NCBI RefSeq assembly: GCF_039839275.1
Contig: NZ_JBDOQP010000007.1
Span: forward strand, 62,001-126,000
DNA from: Aerobium sp039839275
Lineage (GTDB): Bacteria > Pseudomonadota > Alphaproteobacteria > Rhizobiales > Rhizobiaceae
DNA: 64,000 nucleotides
Direction: 5' to 3'
A program made the translations under genes and the position numbers. Numbering within the stretch: position 1 is the stretch's first letter; each line of letters begins with the position of its first letter. The notes under the pieces are model-generated. The model saw only the letters and a program-made list of their open reading frames with translations. It ran no database searches and was not told the DNA's origin. Positions 1 through 8,333 of the stretch are shown in pieces.

Positions 1-1364
1 ATCTCGACCTCTCGGTCATCGAATGGCTGGAAGGCGAGCTGCAGCGCACCAAATCGGCGCTGATCATGATCTCGCACGATCGCAGGTTCCTCGAGCGCGT
101 CTCTCGGGCGACGGTATGGCTGGACCGCGGCGTCACCCGGCGGCTTGAGAAAGGCTTCGCGCATTTCGAGGAATGGCGAGACCAGATACTCGAGGAAGAA
201 GAGAAGGAGCAGCACAAGCTCGGTCGCCAGATCGTGCGCGAGGAGCACTGGCTGCGCTATGGCGTGACGGCGCGGCGAAAGCGCAACATGCGCCGCCTCG
301 GCGATCTGCATTCGATGCGCGAGCGCTTCCGTACCCACCGGGGCGCAGAAGGCCTTGCCTCAATGGCGGCAGCGGAAGCCAGTGAGTCCGGCAAGCTGGT
401 GATCGAGTCCAGGGCGATTGCGAAGAGCTTCGCGGACCACGTGGTGGTGAAGGAGTTCTCGACGCGCATCCAGCGCGGCGATCGCGTCGGCTTCGTTGGG
501 CCGAACGGCGCCGGCAAGACGACGCTGCTGAAGATGCTGATCGGCGAACTGAAGCCCGATTCCGGCTCCGTGCGGCTGGGCGCAAATCTGGAGATAGCGG
601 CGCTCGACCAGAAGCGTGTTCTTGACCCCACCGAGACGCTGGCCAGCTATCTGACAGACGGTCGCGGCGACAGCCTGATCGTCAATGGCGAACAGAAGCA
701 CGTCGTCTCCTACATGAAGGACTTCCTGTTCAAGCCCGAGCAGGCAAGGACGCCGGTGCGCGAACTTTCCGGTGGCGAGCGGGCGCGCCTCGTGCTGGCG
801 CGGATATTGTCGCGGCCGGCAAATCTCCTCGTGCTCGACGAGCCGACCAACGATCTCGACATGGAGACGCTGGACTTGTTGCAGGAGCTGGTTGCCGGCT
901 ATCCCGGCACCGTTCTGCTGGTCAGTCACGATCGCGATTTTCTCGACCGCACGGTGACGAGCATCGTCGCGCCAGACGGCGAGGGGCGTTGGATCGAGTA
1001 TGCCGGTGGCTATTCCGACATGCTGGCGCAAAGGGGCGGCCAGAAGCTCGATGACCGCGCGCAGCGTGCCAGGAAGGACGAGCCGGCGAAGAAAGAGCCA
1101 GCCGCCCCCGTGAAGCCGGCGAACACGAAGAAGCTCTCCTACAAGCAGAAGTTCGCGCTGGAGACATTGCCCAAGCAGATGATGGAGGCCGAGGCGAAGA
1201 TATCCACGCTCGAGCAGAAGATGGCAGATCCGGCCTTTTACACACGCGATCCAGATGGGTTCGCGAGGGTCGCCGCCGAAATCGACGCGCTGCGCGGAAA
1301 GCTGACCGCGATGGAAGAAGAATGGCTCGAGCTCGAAATGCTGCGCGAGGAGATTGAAGGCTGA
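1..1364 (+). CDS. ABC-F family ATP-binding protein (Uup/EttA type), 5'-truncated
   Basis: The gene enters the window already open: the frame reads from base 3, so the first ATP-binding domain is cut and only its Walker B end and H-loop (ISHDR, about 69-83) remain. The second domain is whole: Walker A GPNGAGKT near 498-521, signature LSGGE near 765, Walker B LLVLDEPTNDLD near 825, H-loop LVSHDRDF near 918. A charged linker joins the domains, and a Lys/Glu-rich coiled coil follows the second one (about 1130-1360), as in Uup. ABC-F proteins have no membrane domain; they are soluble ATPases that act on the ribosome. The order of domains supports ABC-F firmly; the exact subfamily is inferred from the C-terminal coiled coil. 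Confidence 0.93.
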   Translation, partial: LDLSVIEWLEGELQRTKSALIMISHDRRFLERVSRATVWLDRGVTRRLEKGFAHFEEWRDQILEEEEKEQHKLGRQIVREEHWLRYGVTARRKRNMRRLGDLHSMRERFRTHRGAEGLASMAAAEASESGKLVIESRAIAKSFADHVVVKEFSTRIQRGDRVGFVGPNGAGKTTLLKMLIGELKPDSGSVRLGANLEIAALDQKRVLDPTETLASYLTDGRGDSLIVNGEQKHVVSYMKDFLFKPEQARTPVRELSGGERARLVLARILSRPANLLVLDEPTNDLDMETLDLLQELVAGYPGTVLLVSHDRDFLDRTVTSIVAPDGEGRWIEYAGGYSDMLAQRGGQKLDDRAQRARKDEPAKKEPAAPVKPANTKKLSYKQKFALETLPKQMMEAEAKISTLEQKMADPAFYTRDPDGFARVAAEIDALRGKLTAMEEEWLELEMLREEIEG

Positions 1365-1382
1365 CCTTGCGAGACGTCGGTC

Positions 1383-1403
1383 ATGCGCATATTGTTTGCG
1401 CAT
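1383..1403 (+). promoter_or_regulatory. palindromic operator candidate of ccdAB
   Basis: ATGCGCA (1383-1389) and TGCGCAT (1397-1403) form a perfect 7-bp inverted repeat around a 7-base AT-rich centre, ending 16 bases before the ccdA start. CcdA-type antitoxins have an N-terminal DNA-binding domain and repress their own operon, so an autoregulatory operator is the natural reading. This is inferred from position and symmetry only. Confidence 0.55.
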
Positions 1404-1419
1404 AGAAGGAGTGTTTCCC

Positions 1420-1659
1420 ATGCGCAACGAAGCCCTCGCTAGTCGCAAGGCCGCCAACTTGTCGATCGACGCCACGCTGCTCGGTGAAGCGAAGTCTCTT
1501 TCCGTCAATGTTTCCCGCGCCGCGGAGGCTGGCATCGCGGAAGCCGTGCGCAAGGAGAAGGAGCGGCGCTGGAAGGAAGAGAATCACGAAGCGATCGAAG
1601 GCTGGAACCAGTGGGTTAGGGACAATGGCTTGCCACTGGCAAAATACCGGCAGTTCTGA
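1420..1659 (+). CDS. ccdA: type II antitoxin, CcdA family
   Basis: A 79-residue protein. The N-terminal half (KAANLSIDATLLGEAKSLSVNVSR) resembles the ribbon-helix-helix DNA-binding part of CcdA. The C-terminal half (RWKEENHEAIEGWNQWV...GLPLAKYRQF) is the typical toxin-wrapping tail ending in the 'GLxLxxYR' motif. The ATG at 1420 is preferred over upstream in-frame starts because AGAAGGA lies at 1404-1410 and the family starts here. Its stop overlaps the ccdB start by one base (TGATG), so the two are translationally coupled. The product should neutralise CcdB and repress the operon together with it. Confidence 0.9.
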   Translation: MRNEALASRKAANLSIDATLLGEAKSLSVNVSRAAEAGIAEAVRKEKERRWKEENHEAIEGWNQWVRDNGLPLAKYRQF

Positions 1660-1958
1660 TGGCAAAGCTTCAGGTATTTGAGAACCCCGACGGGCAGGGA
1701 TTTCTTCTGGACGTCCAGTCGGACCTCATAGAGGTGCTTGGGACACGCGTCGTCGTTCCTCTCCTTCCGGCTGGAGCGATCCCTCCGGCAATACCCCGGT
1801 TGCACCCTCAGATTGATATCGGAGGCGAGCTCTATGTGATGGCCACACAACTCATAAGCGCGGTCCCGACGGAAATCCTCGCCAAGCCCATGCCGCATCA
1901 ATCCATCGATCAGGATCAGGTAACCGCCGCGCTCGACATGCTGTTTCAAGGTTTCTGA
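1659..1958 (+). CDS. ccdB: type II toxin, CcdB family (gyrase poison)
   Basis: A 99-residue protein aligning by eye with F-plasmid CcdB: an N-terminal beta strand, LLDVQSDLIEVLGTRVVVPL (residues about 16-35), a central 'LHPQIDIGGELYVMATQLISAVP', and a helix up to the C-terminus. CcdB poisons the GyrA subunit of DNA gyrase. In F-plasmid CcdB the last three residues Trp-Gly-Ile are needed for killing; here the chain ends Gln-Gly-Phe, so the Gly is kept but the Trp is not. It could be a chromosomal variant with weaker or different activity. It is followed after three bases by the convergent zapA. Confidence 0.9.
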   Translation: MAKLQVFENPDGQGFLLDVQSDLIEVLGTRVVVPLLPAGAIPPAIPRLHPQIDIGGELYVMATQLISAVPTEILAKPMPHQSIDQDQVTAALDMLFQGF

Positions 1959-1961
1959 GCC

Positions 1962-2333
1962 TCACGCGGGTGTTCGGTCCGCGTTCAGCTTCACCGCCAG
2001 GCCTTCCATGCGTTCAGCCAGGCTTGAGAGCGCGCCGGTCAGCGCGGCGTCGTTCTTGTCTGCCTTGGTCAGGGCATCGTCGCGGGTCTTGCGAAGAGTC
2101 GCAATCTCGCTCTCCATCCCCTTGGTACGCTTTTCAAGTTCCGCCAGTTCGTCCATGACCATGATGCTGGCCATAACCGTCAGGCGTTGGTCGCCGATTT
2201 CGCCGAATGAGCCCTTGAGGTGGTTCACATAGCGGTCGAAACGGCCGGCGAGATCGATGAGATGTTCTTCCTGGCCTTCGTCGCAGGCCATGCGATAGGC
2301 CTTGCCGTCGATCGTCACCGTTACCTGCGCCAT
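1962..2333 (-). CDS. zapA: cell division protein ZapA
   Basis: A 123-residue protein that begins AQVTVTIDGKAYRMACDEGQEEHL, the usual ZapA N-terminus, followed by a helix with YVNHLKGSFGEIGDQRLTVMASIMVMDEL and a long C-terminal coiled coil. ZapA is a cytosolic Z-ring-associated protein that cross-links FtsZ filaments. It lies 10 bases downstream of the DUF4164 gene on the same strand, forming a two-gene operon divergent from tkt, an arrangement familiar in rhizobia. The conserved head makes the call firm. Confidence 0.93.
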   Translation of the reverse strand: MAQVTVTIDGKAYRMACDEGQEEHLIDLAGRFDRYVNHLKGSFGEIGDQRLTVMASIMVMDELAELEKRTKGMESEIATLRKTRDDALTKADKNDAALTGALSSLAERMEGLAVKLNADRTPA

Positions 2334-2343
2334 GGCAAATGTC

Positions 2344-2616
2344 CTATCTGTCCAGCACCGCGCGTATCGTTTCCATGGCGGTCACGAGGCGGCGCGAGAC
2401 TTCCTTGTTGGCTTCCTCGAGCCGCTCGCTGCGCGCTTCCGAGCCATCGAGCTCCTGGGCGAGGCGCGCGCGGTCGGCATTCATGCGCTGCACCTCGGCC
2501 TCCGCCTCGCCATAGTCCTGCTCGCGCTCGAGACGGGCCGCGGCTGCGTCTTCAAGCGCCTCGATCGCCTTCGCGAGACGGGCAATAACTTCCTTGAGGG
2601 TGGCTTCCCCGGTCAT
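2344..2616 (-). CDS. DUF4164 family coiled-coil protein
   Basis: A 90-residue, highly charged, nearly all-helical protein (for example ARLEREQDYGEAEAEVQRMN) with no signal peptide or membrane segment. It matches the small alphaproteobacterial DUF4164 family, which is repeatedly found just upstream of zapA. Its function is not established; the coiled coil and the tight linkage to zapA suggest a role around the division machinery, which is inference. It is probably the first gene of the DUF4164-zapA operon. Confidence 0.8.
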   Translation of the reverse strand: MTGEATLKEVIARLAKAIEALEDAAAARLEREQDYGEAEAEVQRMNADRARLAQELDGSEARSERLEEANKEVSRRLVTAMETIRAVLDR

Positions 2617-2708
2617 CGTTAGCGTTCCAGCCGTCGACGTGGCGCCGAATCGAGCGCATTCCCAGCACGTTAGAAGCGGAACATTAGGCGCCGTGTGAAA
2701 CAGCCGTC

Positions 2709-2746
2709 AACGCGTCGCACCGATCTATCCCCGTGAAACGCGTCGC
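2709..2746. repeat. 10-bp direct repeat upstream of tkt
   Basis: AACGCGTCGC occurs twice, at 2709-2718 and 2737-2746, 28 bases apart start to start (between two and three helical turns), about 40-75 bases upstream of the tkt -35 element. Paired direct half-sites at this distance are typical for activator proteins (LysR-type CbbR is one that binds near tkt/cbb genes), but the motif itself is not one I can assign. Confidence 0.35.
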
Positions 2747-2782
2747 CAACGTCGGAAACCACAGGTGTACGCCCGCTGAAAC

Positions 2783-2810
2783 GTTGACTCGGGGCCCGTG
2801 CCTGCTATGT
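2783..2810 (+). promoter_or_regulatory. sigma-70-type promoter of tkt
   Basis: GTTGAC at 2783-2788 and CTATGT at 2805-2810 with a 16-base spacer are close to the rhizobial consensus CTTGAC-N17-CTATAT. The tkt ATG follows 64 bases later, which gives a leader of about 57 bases. Confidence 0.5.
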
Positions 2811-2873
2811 GTCGCCTCGCTTTTCCGGGCCTGTTTTGGCTCAATTCCCGCGCCGAATGACGAGCGAGCGATC

Positions 2874-4862
2874 ATGACGACACGCGAAATGCACGACCGC
2901 ATGGCCAATGCGATCCGGTTCCTTTCCATGGATGCGGTCGAAAAGGCCAATTCGGGCCATCCCGGCCTGCCGATGGGCGCGGCGGATATCGCCACAGTGC
3001 TGTTCACGCGCTTCCTTGCCTTCGATCCCAAGCAGCCCAATTGGGCCGATCGCGACCGTTTTGTGCTCTCCGCCGGCCACGGCTCGATGCTGCTCTATTC
3101 CCTGCTCTACCTCACGGGCTACGAGGACATCGACCTCGAGCAGATCAAGCATTTCCGTCAGCTCGGCTACAAGACCGCAGGCCATCCGGAATATGGGCAT
3201 GCGGCAGGCATCGAAACGACTACGGGACCGCTAGGCCAGGGACTGGCGAATTCCGTCGGCATGGCGCTCGCAGAGCGCATTCTCAACGCGCGCTTCGGCG
3301 ACGATATAGTCGGTCACTACACCTATGTGCTGGCGGGCGACGGTTGCCTGATGGAAGGCATCAGCCAGGAGGCGATCTCGCTGGCGGGGCATCTCAAGCT
3401 CAACAGGCTGGTCGTCATCTGGGACGATAACAAGATCTCGATCGACGGCGCGATCTCGCTTTCGGATTCGACGGACCAGCGCAAGCGCTTCGAGGCATCC
3501 GGCTGGAATACGCTGGCAGTCGATGGCCACGACCCGGACGCGATCGCTGCAGCGCTCGAGGAAGCGAAGACATCCGATCGCCCGACCCTGATCGCCGCCA
3601 AGACCACGATCGGCTTCGGGGCTCCGACGCGCGCGGGCACCAACAAGGCGCATGGATCGCCGCTCGGTGCGGAAGAAATTGCCGGCGCGCGAAAGGCGCT
3701 CGGCTGGGACTACGAGCCATTCGTCGTGCCTGATGACATTCTCGACGCATGGCGTGCCGCAGGCGCGCGCGGCGCCGAGACGCGTGCTGCCTGGGAAAAG
3801 CGTCTCAACGCTGCCGATGCCGAGACGAAGGCCGAGTTCGAGCGCCGCATGCGTGGAGACCTGCCGGAAGGCTTCGACAAGGCGATCGTCGACTACAAGA
3901 AGAAGCTGTCGGCCGACAAGCCCAAGGTGGCGACGCGCAAGTCGTCCGAAATGGCGCTCGAGGTCATCAATGCGTTGATGCCCGAGACGATCGGTGGCTC
4001 GGCCGACTTGACCGGGTCCAACAACACCAAGACAAGCCAGACCGGGCCGATCAAGCCCGACGACTATTCCGGCCGCTATGTCTATTACGGCATTCGCGAA
4101 CACGGCATGGCGGCAGCCATGAACGGCATGGCGCTGCATGGCGGGGTCATTCCTTACGGCGGCACATTCCTCACCTTCTCCGACTATGCGCGTCCGGCAA
4201 TGCGCCTTGCCTCGCTGATGGGCATCCGCTCGATCTTCGTCATGACGCACGATTCGATCGGGCTGGGCGAAGATGGTCCGACGCACCAGCCCGTCGAGCA
4301 TCTGGCGGCATTGCGCGCCATTCCCAATCATATCGTGCTGCGTCCCGCCGATGCCGTCGAGGCGGCGGAAGCCTGGCAGATCGCGCTCGAATCGACGGGC
4401 GCGCCGGCCACCCTGGCGCTTACCCGCCAGAACCTGCCGACCCTGCGCACCACGCATGCCGACGAGAACCTTTCGGCAAGGGGCGCCTACGAGCTCGAAG
4501 CGGCAAGCGACGCCAAGGCGACGATTTTCGCCACCGGCTCCGAAGTGGAGATCGCTGTCGCGGCGCGAGGCGCCTTGGAGAAAAAGGGCATCGCGGCGCG
4601 CGTCGTATCTGTCCCGAGCTTCGAGCTTTTCGCCGCGCAGGACGATGCCTATCGCGCATCGGTGCTCGGCAGTGCGCCGGTGAAGATCGCGATAGAGGCG
4701 GGCATACGCCAGGGTTGGGACGCCATCATCGGATCCGACGGCATCTTCGTCGGGATGACCGGCTTTGGCGCCAGCGGCAATATCGAGGACCTCTACGAGC
4801 ATTTCGGGATCACCGCGGATGCTGTCGTCGCGGCGGTCGAGAAGCGCCTGAACCGGGCGTAA
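2874..4862 (+). CDS. tkt: transketolase
   Basis: Transfers a two-carbon ketol unit between sugar phosphates in the pentose phosphate (and Calvin) pathway; needs thiamine diphosphate and Mg2+. The 662-residue length is normal. Seen: SGHPGLPMG near residue 27, the ThDP motif GDGCLMEG (155-162) closed by DDNKISIDG, GSADLTGSN in the pyrimidine-binding domain and the C-terminal domain GFGASG. The ATG at 2874 starts MTTREMHDRMANAIRFL, the normal N-terminus; the frame stays open further upstream but that part is unlike the family. It is the first gene of tkt-gap-pgk-fba and is divergent from DUF4164-zapA. Confidence 0.97.
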   Translation: MTTREMHDRMANAIRFLSMDAVEKANSGHPGLPMGAADIATVLFTRFLAFDPKQPNWADRDRFVLSAGHGSMLLYSLLYLTGYEDIDLEQIKHFRQLGYKTAGHPEYGHAAGIETTTGPLGQGLANSVGMALAERILNARFGDDIVGHYTYVLAGDGCLMEGISQEAISLAGHLKLNRLVVIWDDNKISIDGAISLSDSTDQRKRFEASGWNTLAVDGHDPDAIAAALEEAKTSDRPTLIAAKTTIGFGAPTRAGTNKAHGSPLGAEEIAGARKALGWDYEPFVVPDDILDAWRAAGARGAETRAAWEKRLNAADAETKAEFERRMRGDLPEGFDKAIVDYKKKLSADKPKVATRKSSEMALEVINALMPETIGGSADLTGSNNTKTSQTGPIKPDDYSGRYVYYGIREHGMAAAMNGMALHGGVIPYGGTFLTFSDYARPAMRLASLMGIRSIFVMTHDSIGLGEDGPTHQPVEHLAALRAIPNHIVLRPADAVEAAEAWQIALESTGAPATLALTRQNLPTLRTTHADENLSARGAYELEAASDAKATIFATGSEVEIAVAARGALEKKGIAARVVSVPSFELFAAQDDAYRASVLGSAPVKIAIEAGIRQGWDAIIGSDGIFVGMTGFGASGNIEDLYEHFGITADAVVAAVEKRLNRA

Positions 4863-5018
4863 CCGGGCAAGGTCTGCCGCTGATTTTGTGCTAATCGGTT
4901 TTATCCGGACTGGTGCTGGATTCTTGTGCGGCGCGCCGCTATGGAAACGCTGCCTCGGCGGCGCGCCCCATATCGCACCGCCGTAAAACGCTTCTTCAGC
5001 ACCCCGGGAGACCGTCTC

Positions 5019-6026
5019 ATGACCGTGAAAGTCGCCATCAACGGATTTGGCCGCATCGGCCGGAACATCGTCCGCGCCATCTACGAGAGCGGCCGCAAGG
5101 ACATCGACGTCGTTGCCATCAACGATCTCGGGCCGGTCGAGACCAACGCCCATCTGCTGCGCTATGACAGCGTTCATGGCCGCTTCCCGAGCGAGGTGAA
5201 GGTTGACGGCGACACGATCAGGGTCGGCTCGGACTCGTTCAAGGTGTTTGCCGAGCGCGATCCATCGAAGCTGCCCTGGGGCGAACTTGGCATCGACATC
5301 GTGCTCGAATGCACCGGCATCTTCACGTCGAAGGACAAGGCTTCGGCGCACCTGACCGCCGGTGCCAAGCGCGTCATCGTGTCGGCTCCCGCCGATGGCG
5401 CGGACCTTACGGTCGTGTACGGCGTCAACCATGACAAGCTCACCTCCGAACACATCGTCATCTCCAACGCCTCGTGCACCACCAACTGCCTTGCGCCGGT
5501 GGCGATGGTTCTCAACGACGCGTTCGGCATCGAAAAGGGCTTCATGACGACCGTTCACGCCTATACGGGCGACCAGCCGACGCTCGATACGATGCACAAG
5601 GATCTGTACCGCGCCCGCGCTGCCGCCGTGTCGATGATCCCGACATCGACGGGCGCCGCCAAGGCGGTCGGTCTCGTCCTGCCGGAACTCAAGGGCAAGC
5701 TCGACGGCGTATCGATCCGCGTGCCGACTCCGAACGTATCGGTGATCGACTTCAAGTTCGTGCCGAAGCGGAAGGTGACGGTTGAAGAGGTCAACCAGGC
5801 TCTGGTGGCCGCGGCGGACGGTAAGCTCAAGGGCATTCTGGACTACACCGACGAGCCTCTCGTCTCCATCGACCTCAACCACAACCCAGCATCGTCCACC
5901 TTCGCCCTCGACCAGACAAAGGTTATCGACGGCGACCTCGTGCGGGTGATGTCGTGGTACGACAATGAGTGGGGCTTCTCCAACCGCATGGCCGATACGG
6001 CCGTGGCGCTGGCGAAGACCATCTGA
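5019..6026 (+). CDS. gap: glyceraldehyde-3-phosphate dehydrogenase, type I
   Basis: Oxidises glyceraldehyde 3-phosphate to 1,3-bisphosphoglycerate with NAD+ or NADP+. A 335-residue protein with the Rossmann motif INGFGRIGR (7-15), the active-site SNASCTTNCLAP with nucleophile Cys153, and the C-terminal WYDNEWGFSNR. ATG 5019 follows GGGAG at 5006-5010. In-frame sequence upstream is not family-like. A gap of 156 bases from tkt allows its own promoter. Asn follows directly in VVAIND (Asp36 region), which is common to NAD-using enzymes, but the cofactor cannot be settled by eye. Confidence 0.97.
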   Translation: MTVKVAINGFGRIGRNIVRAIYESGRKDIDVVAINDLGPVETNAHLLRYDSVHGRFPSEVKVDGDTIRVGSDSFKVFAERDPSKLPWGELGIDIVLECTGIFTSKDKASAHLTAGAKRVIVSAPADGADLTVVYGVNHDKLTSEHIVISNASCTTNCLAPVAMVLNDAFGIEKGFMTTVHAYTGDQPTLDTMHKDLYRARAAAVSMIPTSTGAAKAVGLVLPELKGKLDGVSIRVPTPNVSVIDFKFVPKRKVTVEEVNQALVAAADGKLKGILDYTDEPLVSIDLNHNPASSTFALDQTKVIDGDLVRVMSWYDNEWGFSNRMADTAVALAKTI

Positions 6027-6049
6027 GGCCCATTCAGGGAGATCGATCC

Positions 6050-7243
6050 ATGGCAGGATTTCGCACGCTCGACGAGGCGGACGTCGCCGGCAAGCGCGTT
6101 CTCGTCCGGGTCGATCTCAACGTGCCGACCAAGGACGGCGCGGTGAGCGACGCGACGCGCATCGAGCGTGTCGCGCCGACGATCATCGAGTTGTCCGGCA
6201 AGGGCGCGAAGGTGATCCTTCTTGCCCATTTCGGCCGTCCCAAGGGGGAGCCAAGCGCGGAGTTTTCGCTCGCACCGATCGCAAAGGCGACGCAAGAGGT
6301 GATCGGCAGGCCGGTGGCATTCGCGGGCGACTGCATCGGCGAGCAAGCGGCCAGGGCCGTTGACGCGATGGCCGATGGCGATGTGCTGCTCTTGGAAAAC
6401 ACGCGTTTCCACAAGGGCGAGGAAAAAAACGACCCGGAATTCGTCAAGGCGCTTGCCGCCAATGGCGATCTCTACGTCAACGACGCGTTTTCCGCCGCTC
6501 ACCGCGCCCACGCCTCGACCGAAGGGCTGGCGCGGGTGTTGCCGGCCTATGCCGGCCGGACCATGCAGGCGGAACTGGAGGCGCTCGAGAAGGGGCTCGG
6601 CAAGCCGGCCAAGCCGGTCGTCGCGATTGTCGGGGGCGCAAAGGTTTCGACCAAGATCGACCTGCTGATGAACCTCGTCAAGCGCGTCGACGCGCTCGTC
6701 ATCGGTGGCGGCATGGCCAATACCTTCCTTGCTGCCAGGGGCACCGATGTGGGCAAGTCTCTTTGCGAGCACGAGCTTGCGGCGACGGCCAAGCAGATCA
6801 TGATCGAGGCGGCCAATGCGGGCTGCGCGATCGTACTGCCGACGGATGCGGTCGTGGCGAAGGAGTTCAAGGCGGGTGCCGCAAGCGAGACAGTGCCGGT
6901 CGGCGAGGTGCCTCAGGACGGCATGATCCTCGACGTCGGCCCCAGGACGGTCGAAGCGGTCAAGCAATGGATCGAGCGCGCCGAGACGCTGGTGTGGAAC
7001 GGGCCGCTCGGCGCATTCGAGATCGCGCCCTTCGACGCGGCCACTGTGGCAGCCGCGCGTTTCGCAGCCGACCAGACCAAAGCCGGCAAGCTCGTCTCCG
7101 TTGCCGGCGGCGGTGACACGGTGTCGGCACTCAACCATGCCGGCGTGGCCGACGATTTCACCTATGTGTCCACGGCAGGCGGTGCCTTCCTCGAATGGAT
7201 GGAAGGCAAGGACCTCCCGGGCGTGACCGCTCTTCTCAGGTAG
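6050..7243 (+). CDS. pgk: phosphoglycerate kinase
   Basis: Transfers the acyl phosphate of 1,3-bisphosphoglycerate to ADP. A 397-residue cytosolic enzyme with the substrate-binding VLVRVDLNVPTKDG (about 18-31), LAHFGRPKG, NDAFSAAHRAHAS, the nucleotide-domain AIVGGAKVSTKI and the C-terminal VAGGGDTVSA...VSTAGGAFLEW. The start at 6050 has AGGGAG at 6036-6041. It lies 23 bases downstream of gap, so the two are surely co-transcribed. Confidence 0.97.
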   Translation: MAGFRTLDEADVAGKRVLVRVDLNVPTKDGAVSDATRIERVAPTIIELSGKGAKVILLAHFGRPKGEPSAEFSLAPIAKATQEVIGRPVAFAGDCIGEQAARAVDAMADGDVLLLENTRFHKGEEKNDPEFVKALAANGDLYVNDAFSAAHRAHASTEGLARVLPAYAGRTMQAELEALEKGLGKPAKPVVAIVGGAKVSTKIDLLMNLVKRVDALVIGGGMANTFLAARGTDVGKSLCEHELAATAKQIMIEAANAGCAIVLPTDAVVAKEFKAGAASETVPVGEVPQDGMILDVGPRTVEAVKQWIERAETLVWNGPLGAFEIAPFDAATVAAARFAADQTKAGKLVSVAGGGDTVSALNHAGVADDFTYVSTAGGAFLEWMEGKDLPGVTALLR

Positions 7244-7272
7244 GTCTGGCGCTTCCATCTCTCACTTAAACA

Positions 7273-7290
7273 ATTGAAATCGCTTTCAAT
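7273..7290. promoter_or_regulatory. perfect palindrome upstream of fba (LacI/GalR-type operator candidate)
   Basis: ATTGAAA (7273-7279), TCGC, TTTCAAT (7284-7290): an 18-bp perfect palindrome 82 bases before the fba ATG and 30 bases after the pgk stop. TTGAAA-N4-TTTCAA is close to the operators of LacI-family repressors that control sugar metabolism. That suggests fba can be controlled apart from pgk. The regulator is not in this window; the family assignment is inference from motif shape. Confidence 0.55.
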
Positions 7291-7372
7291 CGATTCGAGT
7301 GAACCGGCGCGCATTCCGTTCGTTTCATGCTTCTGGTAATCGGCCTTCAAGGCTTGAACAGGAGGCAGGATA

Positions 7373-8272
7373 ATGAGCGGACGTCGGGACGACATGGCGG
7401 CGCAGGCTGCGAACAAGGACGGCTTCATTGCCGCGCTCGATCAATCGGGCGGCTCCACCCCCAAGGCGCTCAAGCTCTATGGCGTCGACGAGGGCGCGTG
7501 GTCGAGTGACGCCGAGATGTTCGACCTCGTGCACGCGATGCGCACGCGGATCATCAAGTCTCCGGCGTTCACAGGCGACAAGGTAATGGGCGCGATCCTG
7601 TTCGAGCAGACCATGGATCGTGACATCGACGGCACGCCGACGGCGCAGTATCTCTGGGAAAAGCGCGGCGTCGTGCCGTTCCTGAAGGTGGACAAGGGCC
7701 TTGCCGACGAGAAGGACGGCGTCAAGCTGATGAAGCCGATGCCGGATCTCGAGGCGCTGCTGAAGCGCGCCGTCGAGAAAGGCGTCTTCGGGACCAAAAT
7801 GCGCTCGGTCATCGACGCCGCGAACCCGGAGGGTATCGCTGCCGTGGTCGCGCAGCAGTTCGAGGTGGGCAGGCAGATCCTGGCGCACGGGCTCGTTCCG
7901 ATTATCGAGCCGGAAGTGACGATCTCGATTGCCGACAAGGCGGAAGCCGAGGACATGCTGCTCGTGGAAATCCGGAAGCACCTCGATAGCGTGCCCGCCG
8001 GCAAGCAGGTGATGCTCAAGCTGACGCTTCCGAACAAACCAAACCTCTACAAGCCGCTGATCGACGATCCGCGCGTCATGCGCGTGGTCGCGCTGTCGGG
8101 CGGGTATTCCCGTGACGACGCGAATGCGAAGCTGAAGCAGAATGCGGGCATGATCGCCAGCTTCTCGCGCGCGCTGACGGAGGGGCTTTCGGCCAAGCAG
8201 AGCGATGCAGAATTCGATGCCGCGCTGAGCTCGGCGATCGACAGCATCTTCGAGGCATCCCGCAGCACTTAA
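7373..8272 (+). CDS. fba: fructose-bisphosphate aldolase, class I
   Basis: Cleaves fructose 1,6-bisphosphate by a Schiff-base mechanism without metal. The 299-residue protein resembles the short bacterial class I aldolase of Staphylococcus almost end to end: FIAALDQSGGSTPKAL (residues 18-33), ILFEQTMDRD, VVPFLKVDKGL, GTKMRS, LVPIIEPEV, VMLKLTLP and VVALSGGYSRDDAN. A strong AGGAGG lies at 7360-7365 before the ATG. It closes the glycolytic cluster, with a palindrome in its 129-base leader pointing to separate regulation. Confidence 0.96.
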   Translation: MSGRRDDMAAQAANKDGFIAALDQSGGSTPKALKLYGVDEGAWSSDAEMFDLVHAMRTRIIKSPAFTGDKVMGAILFEQTMDRDIDGTPTAQYLWEKRGVVPFLKVDKGLADEKDGVKLMKPMPDLEALLKRAVEKGVFGTKMRSVIDAANPEGIAAVVAQQFEVGRQILAHGLVPIIEPEVTISIADKAEAEDMLLVEIRKHLDSVPAGKQVMLKLTLPNKPNLYKPLIDDPRVMRVVALSGGYSRDDANAKLKQNAGMIASFSRALTEGLSAKQSDAEFDAALSSAIDSIFEASRST

Positions 8273-8333
8273 GGCGAGCTGCGGGCTGCGCTTCCCCTTC
8301 ACCTTTCAGAACGGCGACTGTAAACGCAGCCGC

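Noticed and set aside
3231..5882. An 883-codon open frame on the minus strand across tkt and gap, and similar long minus-strand frames at 360-1553, 5843-7258 and 12238-13836.
   Set aside because: They are mirror frames of strongly conserved genes in GC-rich DNA, rich in Arg and His with no family features or ribosome sites.
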